DNA of 64,000 nucleotides from CAYFLR01 sp964343805 (GCA_964343805.1 CAYFLR010000008.1:1-64000); one strand, 5' to 3'; shown: positions 45,793 to 55,042, counted from the first letter of the stretch. Program-made: numbers and translations. Notes: generated by a model from the letters alone, not told the origin.

Positions 45793-46023
45793 TTATCCAG
45801 CCTTTAATTCATCTTGAGGGTCGTATTGATTGGCAAGGTGTTTACGGTTGTGCAAAATGTGATCGTACCAAGCTAAAGTTTCATCTATGAGCCACTTATT
45901 GGCGACATATTCCTTCGTAGGGATTAACTGCTCGCAGTAAAGTTGGAGATCTTCAATTGTAGCCTCTTCATTTTCATTCATCCAGTTTTTAACACTTCTC
46001 TTGAATTGGTTTCGGTCGAACAT
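45793..46023 (-). CDS. Small cytoplasmic protein of unknown function
   Basis: The start is placed at the ATG at 46023 after GGGAG, giving 76 residues; the longer frame adds 17 residues without a good ribosome site. It is helical and charged (MFDRNQFKRSVKNWMNENEE, then YCEQLIPTKEYVANKWLIDETL). No signal, TM segment or known motif is seen. The spacing to the glycosyltransferase gene downstream is 43 nt. Function unknown. Confidence 0.55.
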   Translation of the reverse strand: MFDRNQFKRSVKNWMNENEEATIEDLQLYCEQLIPTKEYVANKWLIDETLAWYDHILHNRKHLANQYDPQDELKAG

Positions 46024-46125
46024 ACTTTGCTCCCATCCATGAATTCGTAACCTGTCTTTTACTCGGTAGCCCAAAGTAAAACTTTAATAAAAAAAGGGCA
46101 GAGAGTGTACCCTGTTTTGGGGGTT

Positions 46126-46983
46126 CTAGGGGGTGGCGGGTTCAATGTCGTTCAGATCCCAATTGAAGTCTAAGTATGAAAGAGGGAGTTTGTCACGCTT
46201 AATGTATCTTCTAGAATCTTTTCTTAAATGCTTGTAAATAAAAGATAAAAAGGCTTTTTCTTTATTATCTCGGTTCTTGAACATAGAGGTTTTTTGATTG
46301 TGATAGACCAAAAAATCATCAGGATACCATTGGAAAATTTTTGAAATCAGAATTTGACGATTGTTCACTTTATTCTTACTGGGGTCATTAACAAATTCAA
46401 TACAGGCCTCATGGAGCTTGGTGGCAATATCAGATCCTTTAAATGCATGAGGATAAAATCTGGGTGAACTGATGGCTCCATAAGATAAGAGACAGTGAAT
46501 ACGGGGGTCGCTGTACTTGGGGCGAATGATTTCGTGTAAAATCACATCGAGAGTGTACTTCTTTCCCATGATCACCATGTAGGCGATTTCAAAAGCTGAT
46601 TTGGTGTGAGTCTTTATATCCAGGAATGATGAAACAGGATAGTTCTCGGCAATGGTCTTGAGGACTATGAGATGATACAAGTTTATCCAATAAGCTAGGC
46701 TAGACCCTTTGCTTAGTTTTTCAAACTGCTCTTTAGAAATGGTTTGAAAGGATTCTGCTGCTGCTTTTAAAAGTCCCTTATGTTTTTTGAGTTTCTTATA
46801 ATCCACTCGACCTTCTAATACAATGATAGAAAGGAGAGATTCATAAGCATCGTAGGATATGGTGGGAGTTTTTATCTTTTCAGGAGCAGAGAGGAGATGA
46901 TCCTTAGGATAAAGCAGACTTCCTTGTAAGAGGGCAAAGAGAGTGATTATCAATCTATATGGGGTGATTTTAAAATTCAGCAT
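46126..46983 (-). CDS. DUF547-domain exported protein
   Basis: This 285-residue protein has a signal peptide (RLIITLFALLQGSLLYP). DUF547 blocks follow: VDYKKLKKHKGLLKAAAESF, SLAYWINLYHLIVLKTIAENY, VSSFLDI, KKYTLDVILHEIIRP and DPRIHCLLSYGAISSPRFY. In the family the last block usually reads ALNCASxxCP; here the Cys-Ser-x-x-Cys is replaced by SYGAISSP, so any metal or catalytic role built on those residues is in doubt. DUF547 proteins are often periplasmic and of unknown function. It is divergent from the TPR lipoprotein, 127 nt away. No clear Shine-Dalgarno is seen. Confidence 0.85.
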   Translation of the reverse strand: MLNFKITPYRLIITLFALLQGSLLYPKDHLLSAPEKIKTPTISYDAYESLLSIIVLEGRVDYKKLKKHKGLLKAAAESFQTISKEQFEKLSKGSSLAYWINLYHLIVLKTIAENYPVSSFLDIKTHTKSAFEIAYMVIMGKKYTLDVILHEIIRPKYSDPRIHCLLSYGAISSPRFYPHAFKGSDIATKLHEACIEFVNDPSKNKVNNRQILISKIFQWYPDDFLVYHNQKTSMFKNRDNKEKAFLSFIYKHLRKDSRRYIKRDKLPLSYLDFNWDLNDIEPATP

Positions 46984-47110
46984 TGCATTTTTTTCATTAT
47001 TGATTCATACCTTAAATTCTAATGCACCCTACTAAAAAGTCACCCTTTGATCAAGGAAGCATTAAAAACATTAAAAACATAGATGATAGCTCTCTACTGC
47101 GAGGATGAGA

Positions 47111-48523
47111 ATGGCCAGAATAATAGTAACTCTTTTTTCCCTTTTATTAGTTGTAAATGCTCTATCTTGTGTCACACCAAGTCGAAATAAAGCGAGGGCA
47201 AAGACTAAGAAGAAGCGGGTCCAACCTTACCTCCAGCCTTTCAAGAGTAAAGTTAAAATTGTTAAATCGAAAAGAGCTTATTATCCTAACCAAACCACCG
47301 GTGGAAAGAAAATTTCAAGCCTTCCATCTAAGGTTTCGGTGGAGGATATCCTCTTTCGGATTAAGCAGGTGGAAAGGCTTTTTGCTCAAAAGAGATATTT
47401 TGATGTGGTGATTCAATATGAAGCCATCTCCACTGAAATACGATTTGAAGCCATACCCAACTATGTGACTCTTCTTTATGGTCTTTCTTTAATTGAGAAA
47501 AAAGACTATGAGCGGGGTACCGTTGTGCTTAGCCAATTGGATTTCGATAACCTGGAATTGCCAGAACAATCTGCCCTGCTGGTGAAAATTGGTTCTGTTT
47601 ATGATCAACTCCAGAACAAAGAAAAGGCCCAAAATTATTATCGGATGGCTCTTTTAAGAACCAAAGATAATTTGTCTTTACAATCCATAGCAGGAGAAAA
47701 GCTAGCACAAATTGAAGAGAACCAAAAAGGGGTTAATGAAGCTCTTAAAGAGAGAATGGAACAAGCAGTTAATATGGCTATTGAGGGAAGAGAGTTAGGG
47801 AAAGCCATGCAGATATGCAGACAGATAATAGAAAACTCCGACTCTGAGGCTGATAGACATTGGCGAGAGCGAGCTGAAAAGCTCTTAAATAATATCAAGG
47901 CCAGAATTGAAGCGCAATTTGAAGTTAAGATTGCTGGGGTGAGGAAGGTTTATTTAGATAAAAAGGATTTTAACCGTGCCAAAGAGCTGTTAGCTCAAAT
48001 TGAATTAGACTATGAGGATGAAAAGTACCAAAAAAGAGTCCAGATGGTCCGGGAAGACATGGAGAAGGTCATTGCCTACAATGAACGTCAAAAAGCTAGC
48101 AGTGAGACGGAATTAGGTGAGGAACCAGCAGAAGAAAACTTGGATGTCTCAGAAGAGGTCCAGAAAATATATCAAGAGGCGGTTCTTTTATCTAAGAATG
48201 GACAGTACAAGTTAGCTATTAAGAAATTAGAAAGTATAGAAGGCTCTGAGATGGCTGAGAAGGTACGTTTTACCAAAGGGAAAATTATTAACCTCTATGT
48301 AAAAGGTCTTCGTAAGAAAGCTTCAGAACTCTATTTTAAAGGAACCTCGGTGAAAGATCGGGTGGTCAAGATTGATTTTTATGTTCAAGCTTATCGCCTG
48401 CTAAAATCCATCATCATTGAATTTCCAAATGCCAGTCTCATTCCCACTATCGAAAAAAACTTAGAATTCATCTCAGCTGAGTTAGCCAAGTTGGGTTATT
48501 ATTTTTCCTCCGGTGAAGAATAA
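47111..48523 (+). CDS. TPR-repeat lipoprotein
   Basis: The start is placed at the ATG at 47111 (GAGG at 6 nt upstream); another ATG lies 6 nt earlier. A lipoprotein signal ends NALSC. After a Lys-rich linker (ARAKTKKKRVQPYL) come TPR-like helices over about residues 75-210 (FLLAQKRYFDVVIQYEAI-type; LYGLSLIEKKDYERGTVVLS; SVYDQLQNKEKAQNYYRMAL), then a longer charged helical region. An acidic linker (TELGEEPAEENLDVSEE) precedes a second TPR group near residue 350-390. It may scaffold an envelope complex such as one for cell division, outer-membrane assembly or gliding; no partner is shown here. Confidence 0.85.
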   Translation: MARIIVTLFSLLLVVNALSCVTPSRNKARAKTKKKRVQPYLQPFKSKVKIVKSKRAYYPNQTTGGKKISSLPSKVSVEDILFRIKQVERLFAQKRYFDVVIQYEAISTEIRFEAIPNYVTLLYGLSLIEKKDYERGTVVLSQLDFDNLELPEQSALLVKIGSVYDQLQNKEKAQNYYRMALLRTKDNLSLQSIAGEKLAQIEENQKGVNEALKERMEQAVNMAIEGRELGKAMQICRQIIENSDSEADRHWRERAEKLLNNIKARIEAQFEVKIAGVRKVYLDKKDFNRAKELLAQIELDYEDEKYQKRVQMVREDMEKVIAYNERQKASSETELGEEPAEENLDVSEEVQKIYQEAVLLSKNGQYKLAIKKLESIEGSEMAEKVRFTKGKIINLYVKGLRKKASELYFKGTSVKDRVVKIDFYVQAYRLLKSIIIEFPNASLIPTIEKNLEFISAELAKLGYYFSSGEE

Positions 48524-48546
48524 TTCCCAGATCCTCACAAGTTTTA

Positions 48547-48575
48547 TTGACGAATCTTTGTAAATTTTATATTGT
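48547..48575 (+). promoter_or_regulatory. Possible sigma-70 promoter
   Basis: TTGACG at 48547-48552 and TATTGT at 48570-48575 are separated by 17 bp and lie about 80 nt upstream of the ATG at 48657. Confidence 0.4.
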
Positions 48576-48656
48576 AAATTTGCTATACCTAAAAAGTTAA
48601 GCTTAATGGTGTATTAATACATTGAAATGAATAGAAAATTGCATGAAGGACGTATA

Positions 48657-49172
48657 ATGGCATACATCACTGCTAAAGAGTACATGAAACGTTATAAGTT
48701 AAGTGGGGAGCAATTCTCAGACTATCTGAATAACTTCATGCTGAATCATAAGTATCAAGAGGGTCAGTTGATGGTGAGAGACAATCCTCCACCGGTACAA
48801 AATGATGATGATCTCTCTCTAGAAGATCTTCTCGTAAGTAAAGACCTAGATCATCTTCCTCCTCCTCCTTCCGCCAAACCAGAAAGTTCTAAGGAAAAAC
48901 CTTCTCTTTCGACTGATTTGATAACCATGTCTCAAGTAACTGTTTTTAAGGAAGAAAATAAGGAGATTTTAAAATTCAGTGAGAAGTCTCTAACCACCAT
49001 GGCGAATTATACTCAGACCATTTTTCGCGATAAAGAGCGTATCATTGAAATGAAAGATAAGAAAATTGATGAGCTAGAAAAAGAGCTGTCAGACAAAGAT
49101 GATATCATTCGGCTTTTAAAACAACAGGCAGAGGATTATCATATGCTCACCAGCCTGGTGACCAATAAATAG
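48657..49172 (+). CDS. Coiled-coil protein of unknown function
   Basis: The start is placed at the ATG at 48657 with AAGGA 7 nt upstream, giving 171 residues. An N-terminal helical part (AYITAKEYMKRYKLSGEQFS) resembles a small DNA-binding or adaptor fold but lacks a clear motif. A Pro-rich linker (HLPPPPSAKPESS) follows. The last 60 residues form a coiled coil (RDKERIIEMKDKKIDELEKE; LSDKDDIIRLLKQQAEDYH). It is probably a cytoplasmic scaffold or polymer-associated protein. No known family. Confidence 0.65.
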   Translation: MAYITAKEYMKRYKLSGEQFSDYLNNFMLNHKYQEGQLMVRDNPPPVQNDDDLSLEDLLVSKDLDHLPPPPSAKPESSKEKPSLSTDLITMSQVTVFKEENKEILKFSEKSLTTMANYTQTIFRDKERIIEMKDKKIDELEKELSDKDDIIRLLKQQAEDYHMLTSLVTNK

Positions 49173-49201
49173 ATTCAAACCCTATTCCCAACCCAATCAG
49201 A

Positions 49202-49852
49202 TCAATCAGGAATGACATAGAGAAAAATAGTCATGTAGTGGAGAATACTGCCTCCTAATACAAAGAAATGCCAAATTGCGTGGTTAAAGGGGAGAGATTG
49301 CCATAAATAGATGAGAGCCCCTAAGCTATAAGTAACACCACCCGCAAATAGGAGGTATAATCCATGGGTTGGTAGGTGCTCTATAAGAGGGTTCCAAGCC
49401 AGAACAATGAGCCATCCCATAAATAGATAGAGTGCGGTGGAGAATACTTCAAATCGGCCAGTGAAAAAAAGCTTGAGAGAGATGCCTATCACGCTTAACC
49501 CCCATACTGTTGCAAATAGAATCATTCCCCATTGACCCGGTAAGAGAACCAAGGTAACTGGAGTGTAGGTTCCGGCGATAAGTAAGTAAATAGAGGAGTG
49601 GTCCAATATTCGATAAACTCTTTTCCATTTTTGAGAAGGAACATAATGATAAAGTGTTGAAATAGTATAGAGGGCCAGCAGAGAAATACCAAAAATTGCC
49701 GTACTTACTAGATGAACCATCTCTCCTTGAGATAGGGATTTCTGGATTAAATAAAAAAGTCCCAGTACACTGAGACCTATTCCCATGGCATGGGTGAGTA
49801 TATTTGCTAACTCCTCTTTGGGACTATAAGGATGGGGTTTTGCGTAAGTCAT
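49202..49852 (-). CDS. Hemolysin III-family (PAQR/TrhA-like) membrane protein
   Basis: The start is placed at the ATG at 49852, preceded by AAGGAG at 6 nt. The 216-residue protein has about seven TM helices. The family's conserved positions are visible: EELANILTHAMGIGLS, the Ser-x-x-x-His in ISTLYHYV, the Asp in RILDHSSIYLLIAGTYTPV and the C-terminal His pair in FNHAIWHFFVLGGSILHY, which bind zinc in PAQR proteins. Bacterial members affect membrane lipid homeostasis rather than haemolysis in the strict sense. It stands alone on the minus strand, 30 nt from the convergent coiled-coil gene. Confidence 0.93.
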   Translation of the reverse strand: MTYAKPHPYSPKEELANILTHAMGIGLSVLGLFYLIQKSLSQGEMVHLVSTAIFGISLLALYTISTLYHYVPSQKWKRVYRILDHSSIYLLIAGTYTPVTLVLLPGQWGMILFATVWGLSVIGISLKLFFTGRFEVFSTALYLFMGWLIVLAWNPLIEHLPTHGLYLLFAGGVTYSLGALIYLWQSLPFNHAIWHFFVLGGSILHYMTIFLYVIPD

Positions 49853-50091
49853 TTTGCACTCCTTCTTCGGGTCTGTCATTGCAGACTCTCAGTTTTCATC
49901 CTTCTCTTCATAACAGAAGTTGCCCCTTTCAGGTTTTATAATTTGGTTTTTTACAATTGTTTTACATACTGTCTAATTTTTAGACGCTCGCCTTGTTTCT
50001 GGACACAATTTCTGATTATCTCACCGTCCCCATATTTACTAGTTGCAATAAATTCAAGTAGATAGATCTAATTTCAAAGCCCTTTGTCAGC

Positions 50092-50106
50092 TGGTATACA
50101 TTTTGC
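50092..50106 (+). promoter_or_regulatory. Sigma-54-like promoter upstream of the VWA fusion gene
   Basis: TGGTAT at 50092-50097 and TTGC at 50103-50106 have GG and GC exactly 10 bp apart; the -24 box has T instead of C after GG. It lies 63 nt before the ATG at 50169. The rest of the 316-nt stretch 49853-50168 shows no ORF of note. Confidence 0.5.
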
Positions 50107-50168
50107 GTATTAGAGGGGTGGCTATCCCCTTATCATAGTTGGAGGGGGTTTATTTGTAGGAGAAAAAA

Positions 50169-52685
50169 ATGAATATTACAGAAGTAATAAACAAGCAACA
50201 ACTGGAACTAAGTGAAAAAAAACCATGGCATATTTGGGCGATGTTTCTTTTACTGGTGATTGCCTATGTAAATGAAGTGCAAGCGGTTGAAGTTAAACCG
50301 GTGGAAGATCTCACCGCGAAATGCACCATCCATCTCTCGAATTGTCTGGAAGCAGGATCTGTTACTACCGTTGTGGGTCCAGGGCAATTAGTGAATATAA
50401 AAGGTGATCTATGCATAAAAGAGAGCAAAGAGTCGCTTGCAGGCCGTCATATTGTCATCATGGTAGATATCTCTGAAAGTATGCAGACTGCCGATAAACC
50501 AGCCTTGGAGTCATTGCCTAAAAGAGCGGAAGCAGCACTTGATTTGATTAATGAACTTATCAATCAGGGCTATGAAAAAGATCACATCGGAGTGATTCTC
50601 TTTGCAGATCAATCTTTCAATAAGAAGCATAAGGCAGAACTTATCTATCCACTCACCCCTCTTCCAGAGGTATTTAGTGCAGCTAATTTTATACGTCGCT
50701 ACAGTGCTCATGAAGCTGGTGGAACCGATTTAGAATGGCCACTATTAGAAGCTAAGAAGATGCTTACAGATAAAGAAAACCCGGTTTTAATTATCTTTTC
50801 CGATGGTGCACCTTATGTCCAGGACTACACTTTTGGCGGAGATGGTCAAAAAGAATATGTAAGAAAATTCTGTCAAAACAGCCACACATTAGAGGAAAAA
50901 GTGGTTGAATTTGGTGAAGGTCTTGATTTTGATACAGAGAAGTCTTTAAAAGGCTGTGATAGCCTAAATGAAGGTGACAATAATGGTCATTGGACGGAAT
51001 TAGAAGCTATAGAAACCAAGTTGGCTCATGAACTTGCAGTGGACAATGTTAAAAGGCTTATTGATGAGGATTGGTTTAAAAACTTGGATGTGTTTACCAT
51101 CTATTTAAAAAACCATGAGACGGCTCAAAAAGAACTCTTTGAGAAACACTATATCAAAGATTTAAAAGACGGACAAAATGGCACTTTACTTAAAGACTTG
51201 GCTATGGCGGGAAAGGTAAAAGCTGAAGGTTTTTACTCTATCACTGAAGTCTCAAAATTGATCGAAAGTTTAACCGAAATAGGCAGAAAGATCCGTTCTA
51301 CCCATATTAAGCAAAAGACCTTAGTGACAGCAACGGAAAGTCGTTTGGATAATAACTCCAATAGTCACTTTCTCTTTCAAAATATTCAACTGCAAGAAGG
51401 GCAAAATCCCTTATCGTTACAGGTCAAAACACTGGATGATAATAATTCGGATCTTTCATTTCAAATTGTATATTGGCCAGTGGAAGATAAAGCCGAGTTT
51501 TCGGATCTTTTAACCTGTGATAATGGAAATCATCCGCTTTCTCCAAAGAAAGAAGGGACTGTTCATTCGGAAGATCTTACCGCCAATGACGAAACTCTCC
51601 TGCAGGGAGGATCTGCCGGATGCGGTAGTATTGATACATCTTCTCAAGGAGGAACTGGTTTGACACTTTTAACCTTGGTTTTACCACTCTTTTTACTGAT
51701 GGTATTTCGGAAAGTGCATTTAGGATTTGTGCTTCTGCTAGTGACCGTTTCTTTTTATGGTATGGAAGGACAAGCCTCCAATTTTGGTATGAATATTCAA
51801 ACTTTTTCACCGGTTACCGATGGAAAAGGAACCTCTGGAGTTTCCTCTTCTAAGACTTTAGGATTTGGGGAGCTTCATACCAGCTTTTATCAACAGTACA
51901 CCAATAATCCAGTTCAGCTCTCTTTTGCTAACGGAGATAAGAAAGATAAAGTAACTGATCATCTTTATACCACATACTATCAACTTGCCTATGGCCTTCA
52001 TCCTCAGTTTGATATGGGACTTTCCCTCCCTCTTCATTTCTATCAGGATCTGACTCTGCAGCAGGATAATCTCATCACTGATTTGGAGTCCTATTTTGGT
52101 ATGGGAGACTTGGTGATTGATGCGAAATATCATTTTTTCACCAGTCACGCTATGAGACTAGATCTTACTTTTCTTCCTTATATTACCATTCCTACTGGAG
52201 AGGCAGAGAGGCTCTTAGGGGATGAATCCTATGGCGTGGGTCTATTACTTCTAATGGACCACCGTATCAATTCAGAATTTCGTCTCTTAGCCAATTTAGG
52301 TGGAAAATTTCGTAGTAACGCTGTTTATCTTGAGGATGAGAGAGCCACCTACACTTTGGAAGTACGAAATCAAACCGAATATGCTCTGGCCGTTGTGTAT
52401 AACAATAACTATTTAAAAGAGTTACAGCTGAGTTCTCATTTAAAAGGATTGGCAGCTAATTTGAGTGGCCTAATTGGGAATGATGCCACCAGCCCTCTAG
52501 AGTTAGGTTTTGATGCCAAGTATCAGGCTTTAAAGAATTTGATGTTTACTTTGGGAACTGGCTTTGGTTTAGGTCAAGGAATTGGAACACCTGATTATCG
52601 AGTGCATTTAGGAGTGAATTACTCTTTTTCTATACTGGGTTCAAATAATCAAGATGACGTATGGACTCTCCTATCTGACAACTAG
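50169..52685 (+). CDS. Fusion of VWA domain, CTERM-like tail, signal-peptide-like segment and outer-membrane barrel
   Basis: This 838-residue protein has an N-terminal hydrophobic segment at 22-38. A VWA domain follows with MIDAS motif D100-I-S102-E-S104, GGTDLEW and IIFSDGAP. Around residue 485 comes GCGSIDTSSQGGTG, then a TM helix (LTLLTLVLPLFLLMVFRK), the pattern of MYXO- or GlyGly-CTERM sorting tails. A second hydrophobic stretch ending GMEGQA follows; read from Met511 (DNA 51699) it would be a perfect signal peptide, but no Shine-Dalgarno precedes it. The last 300 residues match barrels of OmpA-like surface proteins (GMNIQTFSPVTDGKGTS, FYQQYTNNPVQLSF). AGGAG precedes the first ATG. Confidence 0.8.
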   Translation: MNITEVINKQQLELSEKKPWHIWAMFLLLVIAYVNEVQAVEVKPVEDLTAKCTIHLSNCLEAGSVTTVVGPGQLVNIKGDLCIKESKESLAGRHIVIMVDISESMQTADKPALESLPKRAEAALDLINELINQGYEKDHIGVILFADQSFNKKHKAELIYPLTPLPEVFSAANFIRRYSAHEAGGTDLEWPLLEAKKMLTDKENPVLIIFSDGAPYVQDYTFGGDGQKEYVRKFCQNSHTLEEKVVEFGEGLDFDTEKSLKGCDSLNEGDNNGHWTELEAIETKLAHELAVDNVKRLIDEDWFKNLDVFTIYLKNHETAQKELFEKHYIKDLKDGQNGTLLKDLAMAGKVKAEGFYSITEVSKLIESLTEIGRKIRSTHIKQKTLVTATESRLDNNSNSHFLFQNIQLQEGQNPLSLQVKTLDDNNSDLSFQIVYWPVEDKAEFSDLLTCDNGNHPLSPKKEGTVHSEDLTANDETLLQGGSAGCGSIDTSSQGGTGLTLLTLVLPLFLLMVFRKVHLGFVLLLVTVSFYGMEGQASNFGMNIQTFSPVTDGKGTSGVSSSKTLGFGELHTSFYQQYTNNPVQLSFANGDKKDKVTDHLYTTYYQLAYGLHPQFDMGLSLPLHFYQDLTLQQDNLITDLESYFGMGDLVIDAKYHFFTSHAMRLDLTFLPYITIPTGEAERLLGDESYGVGLLLLMDHRINSEFRLLANLGGKFRSNAVYLEDERATYTLEVRNQTEYALAVVYNNNYLKELQLSSHLKGLAANLSGLIGNDATSPLELGFDAKYQALKNLMFTLGTGFGLGQGIGTPDYRVHLGVNYSFSILGSNNQDDVWTLLSDN

Positions 52686-52721
52686 TTGGCGTCCATAAAA
52701 AGCCGCCCGCTGTGTTGGCTG

Positions 52722-53372
52722 CTACTCATAAGATGAAATATCGCCCACACCTTCTCTGACCACCACCGGAGTATAATCGCTGGAAAAATCAATAACTGAG
52801 CTAGGACCATTTATTTCAAAATCGCAAGGGTCAAGAATCATGTCTAGTTGATGCCCTAAGACCTCCTCAATTTGATAGCTTAAAAGACCTCCACTTTGTT
52901 CTACATCATAATCACTAAATTGTTCATCCAGAGAAGGAGATAGGGTGGTGGTGATTAAAGGGCTATTATGAGCATGAACCAGTCTTCTACAGAGAGTTGA
53001 ATCGGGGATTCTGATCCCAATTTGCCGATCCCCTCGGTAATTTTTTATAACCTTTGGTAGATCTCGAGTAGGGTTAAATATAAAGGTGTAAGGTCCGGGA
53101 ATATTGGACTTGATGCTGCGGTAGATCAAGTTGGAAATTATGGCGTATTTACTAGCTTGAGAGATTGTATTACATACAATGGAGAGATGTTTTTTACGAT
53201 CCACTCGCTTGGTTTTATAGAGTTTCTCAACCCCGGCTTTGGAAAAAGGACAAGCGGCGAGCACCCAATTGGTATCGGTGGGAAAGCATATGATACCTCC
53301 CTCCTTCATACTGCTGGAAGCACGATCTAAAACACGGTTATCAGGGTTTTCACTCACAACATAGGCAATCAT
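52722..53372 (-). CDS. Sua5/YciO/YrdC-family protein (threonylcarbamoyl-AMP synthase-like)
   Basis: This 216-residue protein matches the TsaC/YrdC fold. GGIICFPTDTNWVLAACPF and KLYKTKRVDRKKHLSI form the nucleotide-binding region, GPYTFIFNPTRDLPKVI and RQIGIRIPDS follow, and HNSPLITTTLSPS is the C-terminal block. TsaC makes threonylcarbamoyl-AMP for tRNA t6A modification. The YciO branch is close in sequence, and I cannot separate the two by eye. It is a single gene convergent with the VWA fusion gene. Confidence 0.88.
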   Translation of the reverse strand: MIAYVVSENPDNRVLDRASSSMKEGGIICFPTDTNWVLAACPFSKAGVEKLYKTKRVDRKKHLSIVCNTISQASKYAIISNLIYRSIKSNIPGPYTFIFNPTRDLPKVIKNYRGDRQIGIRIPDSTLCRRLVHAHNSPLITTTLSPSLDEQFSDYDVEQSGGLLSYQIEEVLGHQLDMILDPCDFEINGPSSVIDFSSDYTPVVVREGVGDISSYE

Positions 53373-53467
53373 TATCTAACTCACTGAGGATTCCAATTTA
53401 CACAGAGGCAAAGACCATATGGAAGTCTATTAAGAATTTTCTATTTTGCCAGAAATTAGACGATCTC

Positions 53468-54922
53468 TCAAGGGTAAAAGGGTAGGGTTTTAAATTCTCT
53501 TGCTAGTGAATACATGGTGTTTCCTTCAAAACCTTGAATGGGGGGATGGGTGAGAATTCTTACCACCACATCATAAGAGGTATTGGCACTTACAACATTA
53601 GGTGGAATTTGATGCTCTAGTAAGGCGGCATCTAGTAGAGGGGAACTATAGACCCTTTCGCCCGTCATGGTATTATAGAGAATCACTTGATACTGATATC
53701 CTGCAGTTTGTGAAGAAAGGGGGGTGACCACCTCCCATCTGATGACGGGTTCCAAGGTAGAAGCATCCACTGCACTAATTTTTACCTCATTTTGGAAGAT
53801 TTCATTAACGCTGAAGATATAGCTATCTTTGCTCTTATCTTTATATTGCACTGTGAGGATAAGCACATCGTTTTTACTTAAAGATTTCCCTTCTTGTAAT
53901 ATAACCTGAGCTCCCCAAATATAGTCACTGGCGCTTCCGTCTCCATTGGCACCATCATCTTTAAGCGTAAAGTCCCAAGGCTTGCCATCTGAGCTAATAG
54001 CGTCAGTTAAAGTGCTTGGCCCATCAATGGATAGACTGGCAATGGGTTTCTCAGTTTCTTCCTTTACCCTAGTTAAAAGGTTGAGTAAGAAGGCATGTTT
54101 GCCATTTACCAGAGTCATAGGACGCTTTTGATAGTAAGATGCAAAATATAAAATAGTATTGTCGTTAGGATAGCTCCAGTCCCCAAAATTAACGTCCCGG
54201 TCTAAAGATCCTCCATTAACATCCCCAGAGCGGTCATTAAAATCAACGTGATCCAGTTTTAAATCATTATCATTATCGGGGTCTATCATATCGGGTAGGC
54301 CATCATCATCATCATCAAAGTCAAACTCATCTTTTTCATTTTTTCCATCCAAGTTCCCTGAGGTGTTCTTCTTGGTTTGAAAACGATTGTTTTCTGACTC
54401 AGAATCCAGTCCGTCAGGTATTTGGTCGTTGTCCGCATCCAAAAATTCATAATCGGTTAATACATTGAGGTTTTGATGTTCTGAGGAGATTAAAATGGGT
54501 CCTTGAACCCTGATGTTACCCAAATTGGTGTTGTTTACAATTCTGATATATTCCGCCACTTTATTTTTGGGGCGTGAGAAGGTCATAATAGCTCTGAAAG
54601 AGTAGTCGTGAGAGACCAGCATGATGGCGTACTTCTCGCTATCTCCACCGGGCACCTTTTCAATATGGAAATTACCCTGCTCATCTATTTTGCTATAATA
54701 GATTTTCTTTGTATGAATATTTTGTAAAATCAACAGGTTAGAGTAGTAGGGGCTGATTTGGTTGATATTTGCCCCAAAGGAACCAAACACTTTGACTGGC
54801 AAGGTGTCTGTCAAATCTTGGGAATTGGTTTCAAATTCGCTGGTCCCGCAACTGGTTCCTATTAGAAAGAACAAAACGAGGGTCCAGTTGATATGGTCTA
54901 AAATTGTCTTTAAAATCTTCAT
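53468..54922 (-). CDS. Lipoprotein with Asp-rich thrombospondin type 3-like repeats
   Basis: The start is placed at the ATG at 54922, preceded by AAGGAG at 8 nt; an in-frame GTG at 54931 overlaps that site. A lipoprotein signal ends GTSC. Residues about 155-235 hold calcium-binding-type Asp repeats (DADNDQIPDGLDSE, DDDDDGLPDMIDPDNDND) as in thrombospondin type 3 repeats. The rest is beta-rich and Fn3/Ig-like (IASLSIDGPSTLTDAI, VVRILTHPP), with TSYDVVVRI near the end. It probably sits on the cell surface and may bind calcium. Divergent from the LRR lipoprotein. Confidence 0.8.
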   Translation of the reverse strand: MKILKTILDHINWTLVLFFLIGTSCGTSEFETNSQDLTDTLPVKVFGSFGANINQISPYYSNLLILQNIHTKKIYYSKIDEQGNFHIEKVPGGDSEKYAIMLVSHDYSFRAIMTFSRPKNKVAEYIRIVNNTNLGNIRVQGPILISSEHQNLNVLTDYEFLDADNDQIPDGLDSESENNRFQTKKNTSGNLDGKNEKDEFDFDDDDDGLPDMIDPDNDNDLKLDHVDFNDRSGDVNGGSLDRDVNFGDWSYPNDNTILYFASYYQKRPMTLVNGKHAFLLNLLTRVKEETEKPIASLSIDGPSTLTDAISSDGKPWDFTLKDDGANGDGSASDYIWGAQVILQEGKSLSKNDVLILTVQYKDKSKDSYIFSVNEIFQNEVKISAVDASTLEPVIRWEVVTPLSSQTAGYQYQVILYNTMTGERVYSSPLLDAALLEHQIPPNVVSANTSYDVVVRILTHPPIQGFEGNTMYSLAREFKTLPFYP

Positions 54923-55013
54923 GTAAGCCACTCCTTAGCATCATCTAAAGAAACCATCGGATTATGATATGAAAACTTTAATGACAGTGTAAAAAAAATG
55001 GACACTTTTGATC

Positions 55014-55042
55014 TTGGGTTCTCAGAATATTGGATCTAGAAT
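55014..55042 (+). promoter_or_regulatory. Possible sigma-70 promoter for the LRR lipoprotein
   Basis: TTGGGT at 55014-55019 and TAGAAT at 55037-55042 are separated by 17 bp, 71 nt upstream of the ATG at 55114. Confidence 0.4.

Noticed and set aside
52690..52730. Possible terminator after the VWA fusion gene (GCCGCC...GGC)
   Set aside because: Stem is short and not followed by a T run.
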